Shown piece by piece: positions 34,453-41,849 of a DNA stretch of 64,000 bases. The position numbers and the translations under genes are program-made. Origin of the DNA: Ricordea florida (Eukaryota; Cnidaria; Anthozoa; Corallimorpharia; Ricordeidae); assembly GCA_949710005.1 (NCBI GenBank), contig OX453282.1, forward strand, positions 2,935,001-2,999,000. The letters are read 5' to 3'. Numbering within the stretch: position 1 is the stretch's first letter; each line of letters opens with the position of its first letter. Below the pieces are notes generated by a model. It was not told the origin of the DNA. It worked only from the letters and a program-made list of their open reading frames with translations, and searched no databases.

Positions 34453-35387
34453 GGTATAACTTGTAATTCTTCCCTTACAAAACCTCGTCTTGGCCCATCA
34501 GTTAAATAATATAAAACAGGCTGATTAGGTGTAATCATACTTTTAGAAATATTATAAACTTTAATACTCCAAATAGGATCTGTAGCTCTTCTTTTTTCAC
34601 CACCTTCAAGTTCGCCGGGAAATAATAGATATCTAACTTTAACGATTGAAGGTAGCCTTTCCTCATCAAGTCCCACCGCGCGTTGGTAATTTTTGGGTTC
34701 AATATCAACCTCTTTCAGTTTTATAGCCTTATCTGGCTCTTTACCGGTTATTCTTGTTTTTGTATTATTCAATGTTTTTAGAATAGCTGGTAATCTTTTC
34801 ACCCATACACGCGATCGATCATCACTAATCATTTCTTGCGCATATTGATGACTAAATAATCTTTCACCTAATATTCTGTTTGCATTTTCCACAAATGCTT
34901 GGGCTCTATGATTACCAGCTTCACTTCTTTGTATCTTCACATTATGGTAATTCATGAGTTTACTAACTTCGCCCATAAATTCTTTCCCAGGATCAACCAT
35001 TAAAGTTTTTGGGAATTTTAATCTTCTAGAATATATTTTCTTAAAAGCTTCTGATATCTCTCGACTTTCTTTTGAGGTTAATGGCTCAGCATCTTTGTAT
35101 CTCGAGGCGATATCAACCACAACTAATGCATATTTATATGTTTTTCTTCTAACTCTATCGTGCGGTAAAAATAATAAATCTGCTTGGTGAATCTGATTGG
35201 GCTTATTCACAGTCCAGTGCGGTCTTGGCATATATTTAGGTGGGGGTAGATAGATTTGCCATATTGCTTGTTTCTCTAACCACCGTTTTGCTTCATTTTC
35301 ACTTACTTTCGCCTTCTCTGCTAATTTAGGAATTGCAGAATATCCTTTCCAATATCCCCCGGTTGAATAATATATTTTTGACATCAT
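34410..35387 (-). CDS. rve-family integrase (DDE)
   Basis: Retroviral-type integrase that inserts Polinton DNA. The 325 residues show the catalytic acids Asp70 (HQADLLFL), Asp132 (LMVDPGKEF) and Glu167 (AFVENANRILGERL), with 34 residues between the last two. The fold continues with VVVDIASRY, and a basic C-terminal part follows (YLLFPGELEGGEKR, then YYLTDGPRRGFVREELQ), which resembles the SH3/chromo-like tail. The start is one of two adjacent ATGs. It is transcribed away from a 240-bp divergent region shared with the capsid side and converges on PolB. The frame is intact. Confidence 0.93.
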   Translation of the reverse strand: MMSKIYYSTGGYWKGYSAIPKLAEKAKVSENEAKRWLEKQAIWQIYLPPPKYMPRPHWTVNKPNQIHQADLLFLPHDRVRRKTYKYALVVVDIASRYKDAEPLTSKESREISEAFKKIYSRRLKFPKTLMVDPGKEFMGEVSKLMNYHNVKIQRSEAGNHRAQAFVENANRILGERLFSHQYAQEMISDDRSRVWVKRLPAILKTLNNTKTRITGKEPDKAIKLKEVDIEPKNYQRAVGLDEERLPSIVKVRYLLFPGELEGGEKRRATDPIWSIKVYNISKSMITPNQPVLYYLTDGPRRGFVREELQVIPYDTQLPPDSVLVR

Positions 35388-35394
35388 TTAAAAA

Positions 35395-35418
35395 TAAACA
35401 AGTATCTTATAAATTGAA
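35395..35418. promoter_or_regulatory. divergent promoter-like element between integrase and small ORF
   Basis: AT-rich spacer with TTATAAATT at about 35408-35416, directly ahead of the 59-aa gene and, in reverse, ahead of integrase. The same TTATAAATT plus 'GTAT' upstream context recurs at 35611-35624 before the capsid gene. Confidence 0.5.
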
Positions 35419-35598
35419 ATGGTTGAGGAGGAAGAAAAAATAAAATTTACTGAATACCAAATCAACATTATGAAAAAAATTATTAGAAAAAAAATTCTAT
35501 ATATGGAAGACGGCGATCAAATTTTTAATATTATGGTTTTAATTCCCGAGGCGAGAGAAGGTTTATTAAAACATATTTCCAAGTTAGAAAAGGTTTAA
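35419..35598 (+). CDS. small acidic/basic protein of unknown function (59 aa)
   Basis: This 59-codon frame lies between integrase and capsid genes. It begins MVEEEEKIKFTEYQ and has a charged, probably helical middle (MKKIIRKKI). Its upstream text GTATCTTATAAATTGAAATG closely matches that before the capsid gene (GTATGTTATAAATTACAATG), which supports real expression. It is preceded by an AT-rich divergent promoter and ends 30 bp before the capsid start. No family recognised. Confidence 0.6.
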   Translation: MVEEEEKIKFTEYQINIMKKIIRKKILYMEDGDQIFNIMVLIPEAREGLLKHISKLEKV

Positions 35599-35627
35599 AG
35601 GTTAACCAAGGTATGTTATAAATTACA

Positions 35628-36860
35628 ATGACGTCTGAAAAAATTAACCCAAACAGAATTCCAAAAGAACCCTTTGGTTTGAAAGCAGAATCAACCCTGA
35701 ATAGAATTACTCTAAATCCATCCTCAGCCAGCCCAGGAGAAACATTATATATAAATATTCCAAAACTTTCCGAGAATTTGGTGATTGTGCCCGGAAGTGT
35801 ATCTCTTTTATTCGATTTAGATGTCGAGGGTCATGCTAATAACACAGTTGTGAATAATGTGGGTCGTAATCTTGTAACCAGACTGAAAGTTCTTTTTGGG
35901 GGAGAAACATTGCAAGATACTCAAGGATATGATTTATTTCAAACATATCATGATTTATTCTTAACCGAAGAAGAGCGCGAGGATAGATTAAAACAAGGTA
36001 TTTCTTCGGTAAATATTAGAAAACTTAGAACAAAAGCTGGAGATGCAAAAACGCTAGATTCAAAAGAAGTTGCTCTCGCTAATGTCCATGGTTCAAAGTA
36101 CAGAATACCAATAAATCATCCTATTCTAAACGATCACGGCGTTTTTTATCCGAAAGCGTTGGAAAATCATCTTATATTTGAGATTACGCTTGCCCCGGTC
36201 GCTAATATTCTTATTTATTCTGATACAACTAAAGCAGCATCATATTCAATCAAAAACTTAGAGTTAGAATATTCTTCAATTTCAAGCGAATACTTAGCCC
36301 GTGAGGCTCAAGCAGCTTATCAAGTTGGTAAAGGATTCTTTTATGAAAATATTACCCTGCACAAAACTTTTACGTTTTCCATTGGCGGTGATGGTGTTAT
36401 TAATCAACATATTAATTTGCCGAGAAGATCAATGACGGGGATATTGTTTTTGTTTTTAGCACCTCAAGCTGCGGGGGCAAGGGATTCTGAAAATTTTTAT
36501 AATCCAGGAATATCTTCCGTTGAAATTGATGTTGATGGCGTCCCGAATAGAATATACTCTAGAGGAATGATTCCGTCCGATCTTTGGGAATCCGTGAAGA
36601 AAAGATTTCGTCGGGAACAAATTTCATTGAAAGAAAAAGAATTTTACGCGGATAAGTTTGCTCTTTGGGTTGATACTAGAACTCATCCAGATAATGGAAT
36701 TCATGGCAGCGGACTTGCTCTAAATAATACTCATGACGGTGTGAAAATAGAAATTAAAAGGAAACAAAGCGGATCTGGAACCATAACTTGTCATATGTTT
36801 GTCGTAGCGGATGCAATGATGGAAATTATGAATTCAAGTTTGAGATCAATTAAGTACTGA
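35628..36860 (+). CDS. major capsid protein (Polinton, F54H12.2-like)
   Basis: Structural protein of the predicted icosahedral shell. The 410-residue product has the features I know from the metazoan Polinton proteins annotated as F54H12.2-like: LNPSSASPGETLYINIPKLS, NNVGRNLVTRLKVLFGGETL, TYHDLFLTEEE, YRIPINHPIL, DHGVFYPKAL, LPRRSMTGILFLF, VDGVPNRIYSRG. These proteins are predicted double-jelly-roll capsid proteins. The frame is intact, with no signal or membrane segment. It is followed after 37 bp by the packaging ATPase, the usual neighbour. Confidence 0.88.
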   Translation: MTSEKINPNRIPKEPFGLKAESTLNRITLNPSSASPGETLYINIPKLSENLVIVPGSVSLLFDLDVEGHANNTVVNNVGRNLVTRLKVLFGGETLQDTQGYDLFQTYHDLFLTEEEREDRLKQGISSVNIRKLRTKAGDAKTLDSKEVALANVHGSKYRIPINHPILNDHGVFYPKALENHLIFEITLAPVANILIYSDTTKAASYSIKNLELEYSSISSEYLAREAQAAYQVGKGFFYENITLHKTFTFSIGGDGVINQHINLPRRSMTGILFLFLAPQAAGARDSENFYNPGISSVEIDVDGVPNRIYSRGMIPSDLWESVKKRFRREQISLKEKEFYADKFALWVDTRTHPDNGIHGSGLALNNTHDGVKIEIKRKQSGSGTITCHMFVVADAMMEIMNSSLRSIKY

Positions 36861-36897
36861 CCGAAGGGAAGAACCTAAATTTAAAAAACATTTAGTT

Positions 36898-37539
36898 ATG
36901 ATACAAAAAATCATGGAAGATTTACGAGATAAAATACCATTTCATTGTATTATAACAGGGCCCACAAATTGCGGAAAAACAAAGTACTTAATTGAACAGC
37001 TCCGCGGGCCATTCCGGAAAGTTTTTGAATATATTGTGTTAATTTGTCCGACTTATTCTAAAAATAAAACTTATCATAATTTTGCAAATAAGGATAAACA
37101 TTTCTATGTATTATCTCCGGATGCAAGTAATCAGGATGAGATCAACGAATTACTGAATGATTGCCAAACTTTATTCTCCGGAACAAATACTTTAATAATT
37201 TTGGATGATTGCGCCGTTTCCACCGATCTGAAGAAAAGATCAAATAAGTTTATAGATTTAGCATTCTCTGGAAGGCATCATGGATTATCAGTTTGGGTTC
37301 TCACTCAGCAATTAACTTCAATAGCAAAACCATTCCGGGAAAATGTTGCTTGCGTCGTTACTTTCCATAATCCTTCCCAGAAAGGCATGAAGATGTTTTT
37401 CGAAGATTACGGCGGCGATTTGGATTATGAATTGGGGAAAAAGTTTGTAAAACTCCTGAAAACTGAAAAATATTCTAGGTTATGTTTATCTTTGCGATAT
37501 CCATTTAATTGCTATTTAGAGATACCAGAAGTGATTTAA
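36898..37539 (+). CDS. packaging ATPase (FtsK/HerA-A32 type)
   Basis: Predicted motor that drives DNA into the capsid. The 213 residues carry Walker A GPTNCGKT at 21-28 and a Walker B strand TLIILDDCA near 98-106, then a sensor-like VWVLTQQLTS and a Phe/Pro-rich end. The size matches A32-like ATPases of Polintons and virophages. A six-base inverted repeat (CTAAAT/ATTTAG) lies between the capsid stop and this ATG. The next gene starts 6 bp after its stop. Confidence 0.92.
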   Translation: MIQKIMEDLRDKIPFHCIITGPTNCGKTKYLIEQLRGPFRKVFEYIVLICPTYSKNKTYHNFANKDKHFYVLSPDASNQDEINELLNDCQTLFSGTNTLIILDDCAVSTDLKKRSNKFIDLAFSGRHHGLSVWVLTQQLTSIAKPFRENVACVVTFHNPSQKGMKMFFEDYGGDLDYELGKKFVKLLKTEKYSRLCLSLRYPFNCYLEIPEVI

Positions 37540-37544
37540 CAAAT

Positions 37545-38093
37545 ATGACAAAGCCAGAAGATTATATTGACCAACCAGCAGAAAAAACTGACCGTCCGTC
37601 GGTAAAAAATGATACTAATCAAAGTGAGGATCTTGAAATCAAACAAGAATCTCTTGCGATTCTAGCAGCTCTTGGAACCACAAAAGAATATTTAGGGGTT
37701 GAAATGAGTTTGGGTGATATAAAGAAATTATCGGAAAAAGATGTAGAAAAGTATTTTAATCGTTATCAGGCGGTAATGGGTAAGAAAATTAATGGTGGAT
37801 TAGTAGATTCATCCCTTCAATTAGTTTCCAAACTTATTTCTTATTTAGTACCAGTTGATGATATAGAATCTCTTTGCGATGATTTGAAGAAAGATAATTT
37901 GGTTAATCGCGAACTATCAAACATTGTTGGGTTCTTGGCATTGAAATCAGGAAGACTGGCAGCACTTGCTAGCGGTATATTCCAGGTTGCTAAACACGTT
38001 AAATTCAACAAAAATCAACAAGAATCAGTTAATGATAGCACAACTGTCCAGGAAACTAAGCAATCTGCTGAAGGTGTTGATACTGTGTATTAA
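37545..38093 (+). CDS. Polinton protein of unknown function (182 aa)
   Basis: The start chosen is the ATG at 37545 just after the ATPase stop (an upstream in-frame codon would overlap the ATPase). The first 40 residues are polar and likely disordered (TKPEDYIDQPAEKTDRP). The middle is helical (LAILAALGTTKEYLG, VEKYFNRYQAVMG). A mildly hydrophobic helix (FLALKSGRLAALASGIFQVA) precedes a polar tail. No family recognised; a structural or scaffold role is a guess from position. Confidence 0.75.
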   Translation: MTKPEDYIDQPAEKTDRPSVKNDTNQSEDLEIKQESLAILAALGTTKEYLGVEMSLGDIKKLSEKDVEKYFNRYQAVMGKKINGGLVDSSLQLVSKLISYLVPVDDIESLCDDLKKDNLVNRELSNIVGFLALKSGRLAALASGIFQVAKHVKFNKNQQESVNDSTTVQETKQSAEGVDTVY

Positions 38094-38130
38094 ACAGATT
38101 TAAAAACTTATCTGTAGCATCTAAATAATA

Positions 38131-38562
38131 ATGTCTGAACAAACTGAACAAAGTGAGGAGCAAATTACAGCAGATCCCAAACCAGATACTAAAAAGAGGG
38201 AGAAGGATCCCAAAAAGGTCGCTGCTGGAAAGAAATTAGCGGAATATAATAAAAAAGCAAAAGAAGCATTAGCTAGGGAGATGAAACGTGAAGAAGAGCA
38301 AGACCCGGCGGGCCGCGAAGCAAATGAAAATACATATGGCGAAGCGAAATCGTGGCTTCCAGAGTTATCTTTTACTACTGTTTTATCCGTTGTCGGGTTG
38401 GGGTTTACGGCATTTGATCTTTTTATGAGATATCGGGAAAAAGCTAGAGATGGATACACCGAATATACCAATAGGATAGCTGATTTATCCCAAGTCCCTC
38501 AATTACCGCAACCTAAAAAGATGCCATTTTCTGCAACTCCAAAATCCTTGGGAATGGATTAA
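38131..38562 (+). CDS. basic, membrane-anchored virion-type protein (143 aa)
   Basis: N-terminal acidic/basic tract, then a Lys/Ala-rich helix (DPKKVAAGKKLAEYNKKAKEA) seen in similar form in other Polinton-type elements, and one membrane-length segment (FTTVLSVVGLGFTAFDLFM) followed by a Pro-rich tail. It may be a minor virion or DNA-binding protein comparable in position to adenovirus core proteins, but this is inference. The spacer before it has an ACAGAT/ATCTGT hairpin. Confidence 0.7.
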   Translation: MSEQTEQSEEQITADPKPDTKKREKDPKKVAAGKKLAEYNKKAKEALAREMKREEEQDPAGREANENTYGEAKSWLPELSFTTVLSVVGLGFTAFDLFMRYREKARDGYTEYTNRIADLSQVPQLPQPKKMPFSATPKSLGMD

Positions 38563-38606
38563 CAACATAAAGTTATTTAAAAGTTTCTTACTGATGAGTA
38601 AAAATT

Positions 38607-38825
38607 ATGTCAACAGAAAACAAACTTGTGAAAACTGTAACTGATTCAGCTGTGCTTATCGGATTAAGCGCGGGGGTTGGGTATGTGGCAAAAAAGATGA
38701 TGAAAGAATCATTTTTGAGTGATCCGTCCATGAGTATTACAAATTACGCAAAATGGGTTGTCGTATTATCCGGAAGCATGTATCTTAAAACATATTTAGA
38801 GGATCAAAAGATTTTACCAAAATAA
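38607..38825 (+). CDS. small two-segment membrane protein (72 aa)
   Basis: Two hydrophobic stretches (SAVLIGLSAGVGYVA and YAKWVVVLSGSMYL) separated by a short charged loop. It starts just after the leader TTTCTTACTGATGAGTAAAA, which is shared with the gene at 39851. The stop is one base before the next ATG, so the pair looks co-transcribed. No family known. Confidence 0.7.
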   Translation: MSTENKLVKTVTDSAVLIGLSAGVGYVAKKMMKESFLSDPSMSITNYAKWVVVLSGSMYLKTYLEDQKILPK

Positions 38826-38826
38826 A

Positions 38827-39225
38827 ATGGCATTAGCATCAGTAGCAATGATGGGACTCGGGGCGGTATTGAATGCAGGAGCATTTACCGGAGGAAATAT
38901 TCTTACAAGATATATATTCGGGAAAAAAGCGGATACGGAAAAAATACGACACGATAAGGCAATGGAAAAATATCAAAGGGATTACGCAGAATATCAGGAA
39001 AAAAGGCAAAAAATGCTTGATTGGAAAATGAAGAAAAAAGATGAAAAATTTCAAGCGTCAAAAAATATTTCGACTACAAATCAGGCTTTTGAATTGTACG
39101 GGCAAATGACAGAACCAAAATTCTCTGATTATTACAAACCAAGCGAAGAACAAAAGACAGGGGAAATGGTATATGTCGGAGCTGGAATGTTAGGTTTGGG
39201 GTATGCGGTAAGTAAAATATTATAA
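38827..39225 (+). CDS. membrane protein with charged central helix (132 aa)
   Basis: Hydrophobic Ala/Gly-rich N-terminus (SVAMMGLGAVLNAGAFTGG), a long Lys/Glu/Tyr-rich helix (KAMEKYQRDYAEYQEKRQKM), and a C-terminal hydrophobic Gly-rich end (YVGAGMLGLGYAVSKIL). The symmetrical layout suggests a virion membrane or portal-like spacer, but no homologue is recognised. It ends 10 bp before a 13-bp-armed hairpin. Confidence 0.7.
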   Translation: MALASVAMMGLGAVLNAGAFTGGNILTRYIFGKKADTEKIRHDKAMEKYQRDYAEYQEKRQKMLDWKMKKKDEKFQASKNISTTNQAFELYGQMTEPKFSDYYKPSEEQKTGEMVYVGAGMLGLGYAVSKIL

Positions 39226-39234
39226 ATTATTATT

Positions 39235-39268
39235 TGTTATATAACTAATAATTTTTAGTTATATAACA
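39235..39268. terminator. AT-rich hairpin between convergent genes
   Basis: Perfect 13-base arms TGTTATATAACTA / TAGTTATATAACA around an 8-base loop, placed exactly between the + strand stop at 39225 and the - strand stop at 39273. It fits a two-way transcript-end signal. Confidence 0.75.
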
Positions 39269-39272
39269 TAAG

Positions 39273-39743
39273 TTATTTACTTTGTGCCCATCTTTCTTCC
39301 AAATCTCTTAAATCTTCAAACCCCAAATATCTGCTTGGTTGCCATACCGCCTCAACTATTTCTTTATCCAGACTTTTGTAGAATTTCTCTTTATGACTTA
39401 TTTTATAAGAATTCATTTTTATGGAAAAATTAACTGAATGAATAGGATATCTTTTAAAATCATAAAAATCACCTATTATTTCAGATATAAAATAGAAATG
39501 ACCAATCCTAGTTGCCCACTCCTCTATATCATATAAAAGATCACACTCAGAATATTTTTTAATAATATCATAATCAGTATCAATATAATAAAAATTAAAA
39601 AGAATATTATACATTTTATCATAATCAATAAATGCAAGATTTTTTGATATATTTTTTAACAAATCTTCTTTTATTTCCTCTATAAAATCGCAAAAACCCA
39701 GTTCTTTTTCATTAAAATACTTAATATCTACCGTGTCTTTCAT
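39273..39743 (-). CDS. accessory protein, paralogue A (156 aa)
   Basis: No family recognised. It is clearly related to the product at 44193-44711: shared KYFNEKELGFCDFIEEIKED block (RYFNNNELDSCDFIDSIKDD in the other), and a C-terminal KFYKSLDKEIVEAVWQPSR block (FFKDLRDELDIIAWHPKR). It is rich in Asp, Tyr and Phe, with no signal or membrane segment. It is transcribed opposite to the virion genes, and its upstream region shares ATTGATTTAAAAAGAAAAAA with its paralogue, so the two are likely co-regulated, perhaps early genes. Confidence 0.7.
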   Translation of the reverse strand: MKDTVDIKYFNEKELGFCDFIEEIKEDLLKNISKNLAFIDYDKMYNILFNFYYIDTDYDIIKKYSECDLLYDIEEWATRIGHFYFISEIIGDFYDFKRYPIHSVNFSIKMNSYKISHKEKFYKSLDKEIVEAVWQPSRYLGFEDLRDLEERWAQSK

Positions 39744-39818
39744 CTTTTTTTATTTTACTTTTATTTTACTTTTTTTCTTTTTAAATCAATTTTTCTTTTA
39801 TTTTCCGACTCTAAGTAA

Positions 39819-39850
39819 TCTAAAGATTTCTTACTGATGAGTAAAAAATC
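39819..39850 (+). promoter_or_regulatory. TCTAAAGAT motif and TTACT-GATG-AGTAA hairpin leader
   Basis: TCTAAAGAT (39819-39827) is followed by TTTCTTACTGATGAGTAAAA, whose TTACT/AGTAA arms pair around GATG. The ATG of the 406-aa gene follows at 39851. The same hairpin leader lies at 38584-38603 before the 72-aa gene. Confidence 0.6.
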
Positions 39851-41071
39851 ATGGCAGAAGAAATACCAATGGAAGATTTTTCAAGAGATAATGATGATGC
39901 TGATGATAATTATGATTGGGATGATTCAAATTTCCAAACCACAAACACATCTACATCCCTTGAACAAGATTATCCTGGTTATGATGATTATAACCAATCA
40001 AGAGATAGGCCCCAATGGGAAAAACCGCCAGAAAGAATGAACCTGAGAGAAAGAGATGAGGGATATGATAAAATGAGAGAAGCTGGGCAAGAACTCAAAC
40101 GATATTACCCAGATTACGAGCCAAATGAAAGCCCATTTAATGTTCAATTTGGAGAAAATGGAAGTATAGAAGGACAATTAAGTACCTCGAGAAATAATGT
40201 TTGGCATACATTAGTTGATGAAAATGGGGTTCTTAATATAGAAAATTTACCAAAAACATTTAGAAAAGCTCTAGGTGCTGATTATGAAAGCATGTTGGAA
40301 AAATATAATAATACCCAGTTAGAATTGAGGAAATCTATTGAAGCAAATAATGAGTTAGATAATGCATTGCAAGGATTGAAAGCAACGGCAGAAGTATATC
40401 CGCTGGAGATTGAACGATATGCGGAAAGAGAAAAAGAACTTAGGGAATTCATTGAGAGACAACAGGTACAAAAAGCAGAAACTAAAAGTCTTTTCGATCA
40501 AACCGCAAAACAGAATGTGGAATTAAAAATACAAGCGGAAAAACTTTTGGACGAAGTAAAATTATACAAAGAAGAAATAGACAAATATAAGAAGGGTAAA
40601 TCCAATGAATCAAAATTAAAACAAAGTAATGAGCGATTAAAATCTGAGGTTGATAAATTAAAAGAACGGCTTAGTAATAAAACAATTTCAAGTGAAGAAC
40701 AATTGTCAGATATTGAGGGGCGAAAAGATGAAATAATTAAAAATTTGCCGCTACGGGAGAAACTAAAGTATATCTTCAAAAAGTATGGTTTTACAGTTTT
40801 TGCTGTTCTAAGTGCTGTTGGCGTCGTCATTGGGGTAATAGTTTCTAATCTTTCAAAGGGTTTATCTGCTTTGGGAAAAGGAGTGGGAAATGGATTGAAA
40901 ACTCTTGGTAAAAAACTAGGTGAAATATTACCAGGGATGGTTGGCGCAATAGTTAGCTTTCTATTCAAAACCGCTGGTCAGGTTATTGGGTTTTTAGGAA
41001 AGAACGCTTGGCTTTTGATAATGGCCGTAGTTTTATATTTTGTGGAAAGTATAAAGAAGAAGAGAAAGTAA
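39851..41071 (+). CDS. coiled-coil protein with C-terminal membrane segments (406 aa)
   Basis: The ATG at 39851 was chosen because it follows the leader hairpin. Residues 1-75 are acidic and disordered (DNDDADDNYDWDD). A long coiled coil runs from about 150 to 295 (heptad-like E/K/L repeats, SNERLKSEVDKLKERLS). Then come three hydrophobic Gly-rich stretches (FTVFAVLSAVGVVIGVIVS, GMVGAIVSFLFKTAG, AWLLIMAVVLYFVES) and a basic end. It may be a virion fibre, tail-anchored spike or membrane-tether protein; unknown. Its tail is followed 38 bp later by the next gene. Confidence 0.75.
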   Translation: MAEEIPMEDFSRDNDDADDNYDWDDSNFQTTNTSTSLEQDYPGYDDYNQSRDRPQWEKPPERMNLRERDEGYDKMREAGQELKRYYPDYEPNESPFNVQFGENGSIEGQLSTSRNNVWHTLVDENGVLNIENLPKTFRKALGADYESMLEKYNNTQLELRKSIEANNELDNALQGLKATAEVYPLEIERYAEREKELREFIERQQVQKAETKSLFDQTAKQNVELKIQAEKLLDEVKLYKEEIDKYKKGKSNESKLKQSNERLKSEVDKLKERLSNKTISSEEQLSDIEGRKDEIIKNLPLREKLKYIFKKYGFTVFAVLSAVGVVIGVIVSNLSKGLSALGKGVGNGLKTLGKKLGEILPGMVGAIVSFLFKTAGQVIGFLGKNAWLLIMAVVLYFVESIKKKRK

Positions 41072-41075
41072 CAAA

Positions 41076-41084
41076 TTTAAAGAT
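41076..41084 (+). promoter_or_regulatory. TTTAAAGAT motif (variant of TCTAAAGAT)
   Basis: One-base variant of the TCTAAAGAT box, 26 bp before the ATG at 41110. It overlaps the 10-base palindrome AAGATATCTT. Confidence 0.4.
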
Positions 41085-41109
41085 ATCTTGTCGTTCAGTA
41101 AAATACAAT

Positions 41110-41730
41110 ATGGGAGAATACAATGGAATTTACCCTCAATTACCAAATAATAATTTTCAAACACAGGGTGGAGATGGCGCAATTAATTTCAGATTACAAA
41201 AATCGAGCGAAGTATTGCAAAATCTAGAAAAGGAAATTAAACATTACGAAGAAGTTAGAAAAAAATATAATAGAGCAAGAGGAATATGTACAAAAATTAG
41301 TGTTTCTGGCGGATTTATTTCAGTTATTCTATCGGCAAGCGGATTAGGAACTTCTCTCACGGGTTTTGGCGCTATTGTTGGTGTTCCTTTGGGTGTTGTC
41401 GGCGGGATTTTTGGCGGATTATCGGTTGGATTTGGTATTGCCTCTAAAAGTCTTTCCTCCAAAGTTAGTAAACACGAACAAACCGTTGCAATTGCAAAAT
41501 CAAAATTAAACACCATTAATGATTTGGTTTCAAAGGCTTTGAAAGATAATACCATATCCGATCAAGAATTTTCCATAATTTTGGCGGAATTGGAAAAGTT
41601 TCAAAAACTGAAACAGGAGGTTCGGCAGAAATTCAGAAAAGATTCGGAAAAAAACTTCGACATGAGTATAATAAGGAAGAAAGTTCGCGAAGATCTATTA
41701 AAAGAACTTACCGGAGGGAAAGGACATTAA
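41110..41730 (+). CDS. Polinton membrane protein with glycine-rich hydrophobic hairpin (206 aa)
   Basis: The start is ATG 41110, since the longer frame has no upstream ATG outside the previous gene. A coiled-coil start (SEVLQNLEKEIKHYEEVRK) is followed by a long Gly-rich hydrophobic double segment (about 60-115, SVILSASGLGTSLTGFGAIV, GVPLGVVGGIFGGLSVGFGI) and a helical C-terminus (KLNTINDLVSKALKDNTISD, then EFSIILAELEKF). I recall similar proteins scattered in cnidarian Polintons; function unknown. A virion membrane-active role is possible. Confidence 0.75.
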   Translation: MGEYNGIYPQLPNNNFQTQGGDGAINFRLQKSSEVLQNLEKEIKHYEEVRKKYNRARGICTKISVSGGFISVILSASGLGTSLTGFGAIVGVPLGVVGGIFGGLSVGFGIASKSLSSKVSKHEQTVAIAKSKLNTINDLVSKALKDNTISDQEFSIILAELEKFQKLKQEVRQKFRKDSEKNFDMSIIRKKVREDLLKELTGGKGH

Positions 41731-41790
41731 AATTTGTTTATGAGAAAACGGATGTGGGGTGTAATTGTTTTGCGGGGGTTAATTGATTTT

Positions 41791-41849
41791 ACATCTTATT
41801 CTTAAAAGATCTAAAGATCAGGTAAATTGGAAAACAAAGAATAAGATGT
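41791..41849 (+). promoter_or_regulatory. 13-bp inverted repeat enclosing TCTAAAGAT
   Basis: Arms ACATCTTATTCTT (41791-41803) and AAGAATAAGATGT (41837-41849) are perfect complements. The loop holds TCTAAAGAT at 41810-41818. The ATG of the next gene (41846) lies in the right arm. Confidence 0.65.

Noticed and set aside
38594..39842. Hammerhead ribozymes at the two CTGATGAG sites in the Polinton
   Set aside because: CTGATGAG is present in both leaders, but no stem II or GAAA core follows; the shared leader is explained as a hairpin.
40498..40968. 156-codon minus-strand frame inside the coiled-coil gene
   Set aside because: It is the antisense shadow of a strongly supported plus-strand coding region.
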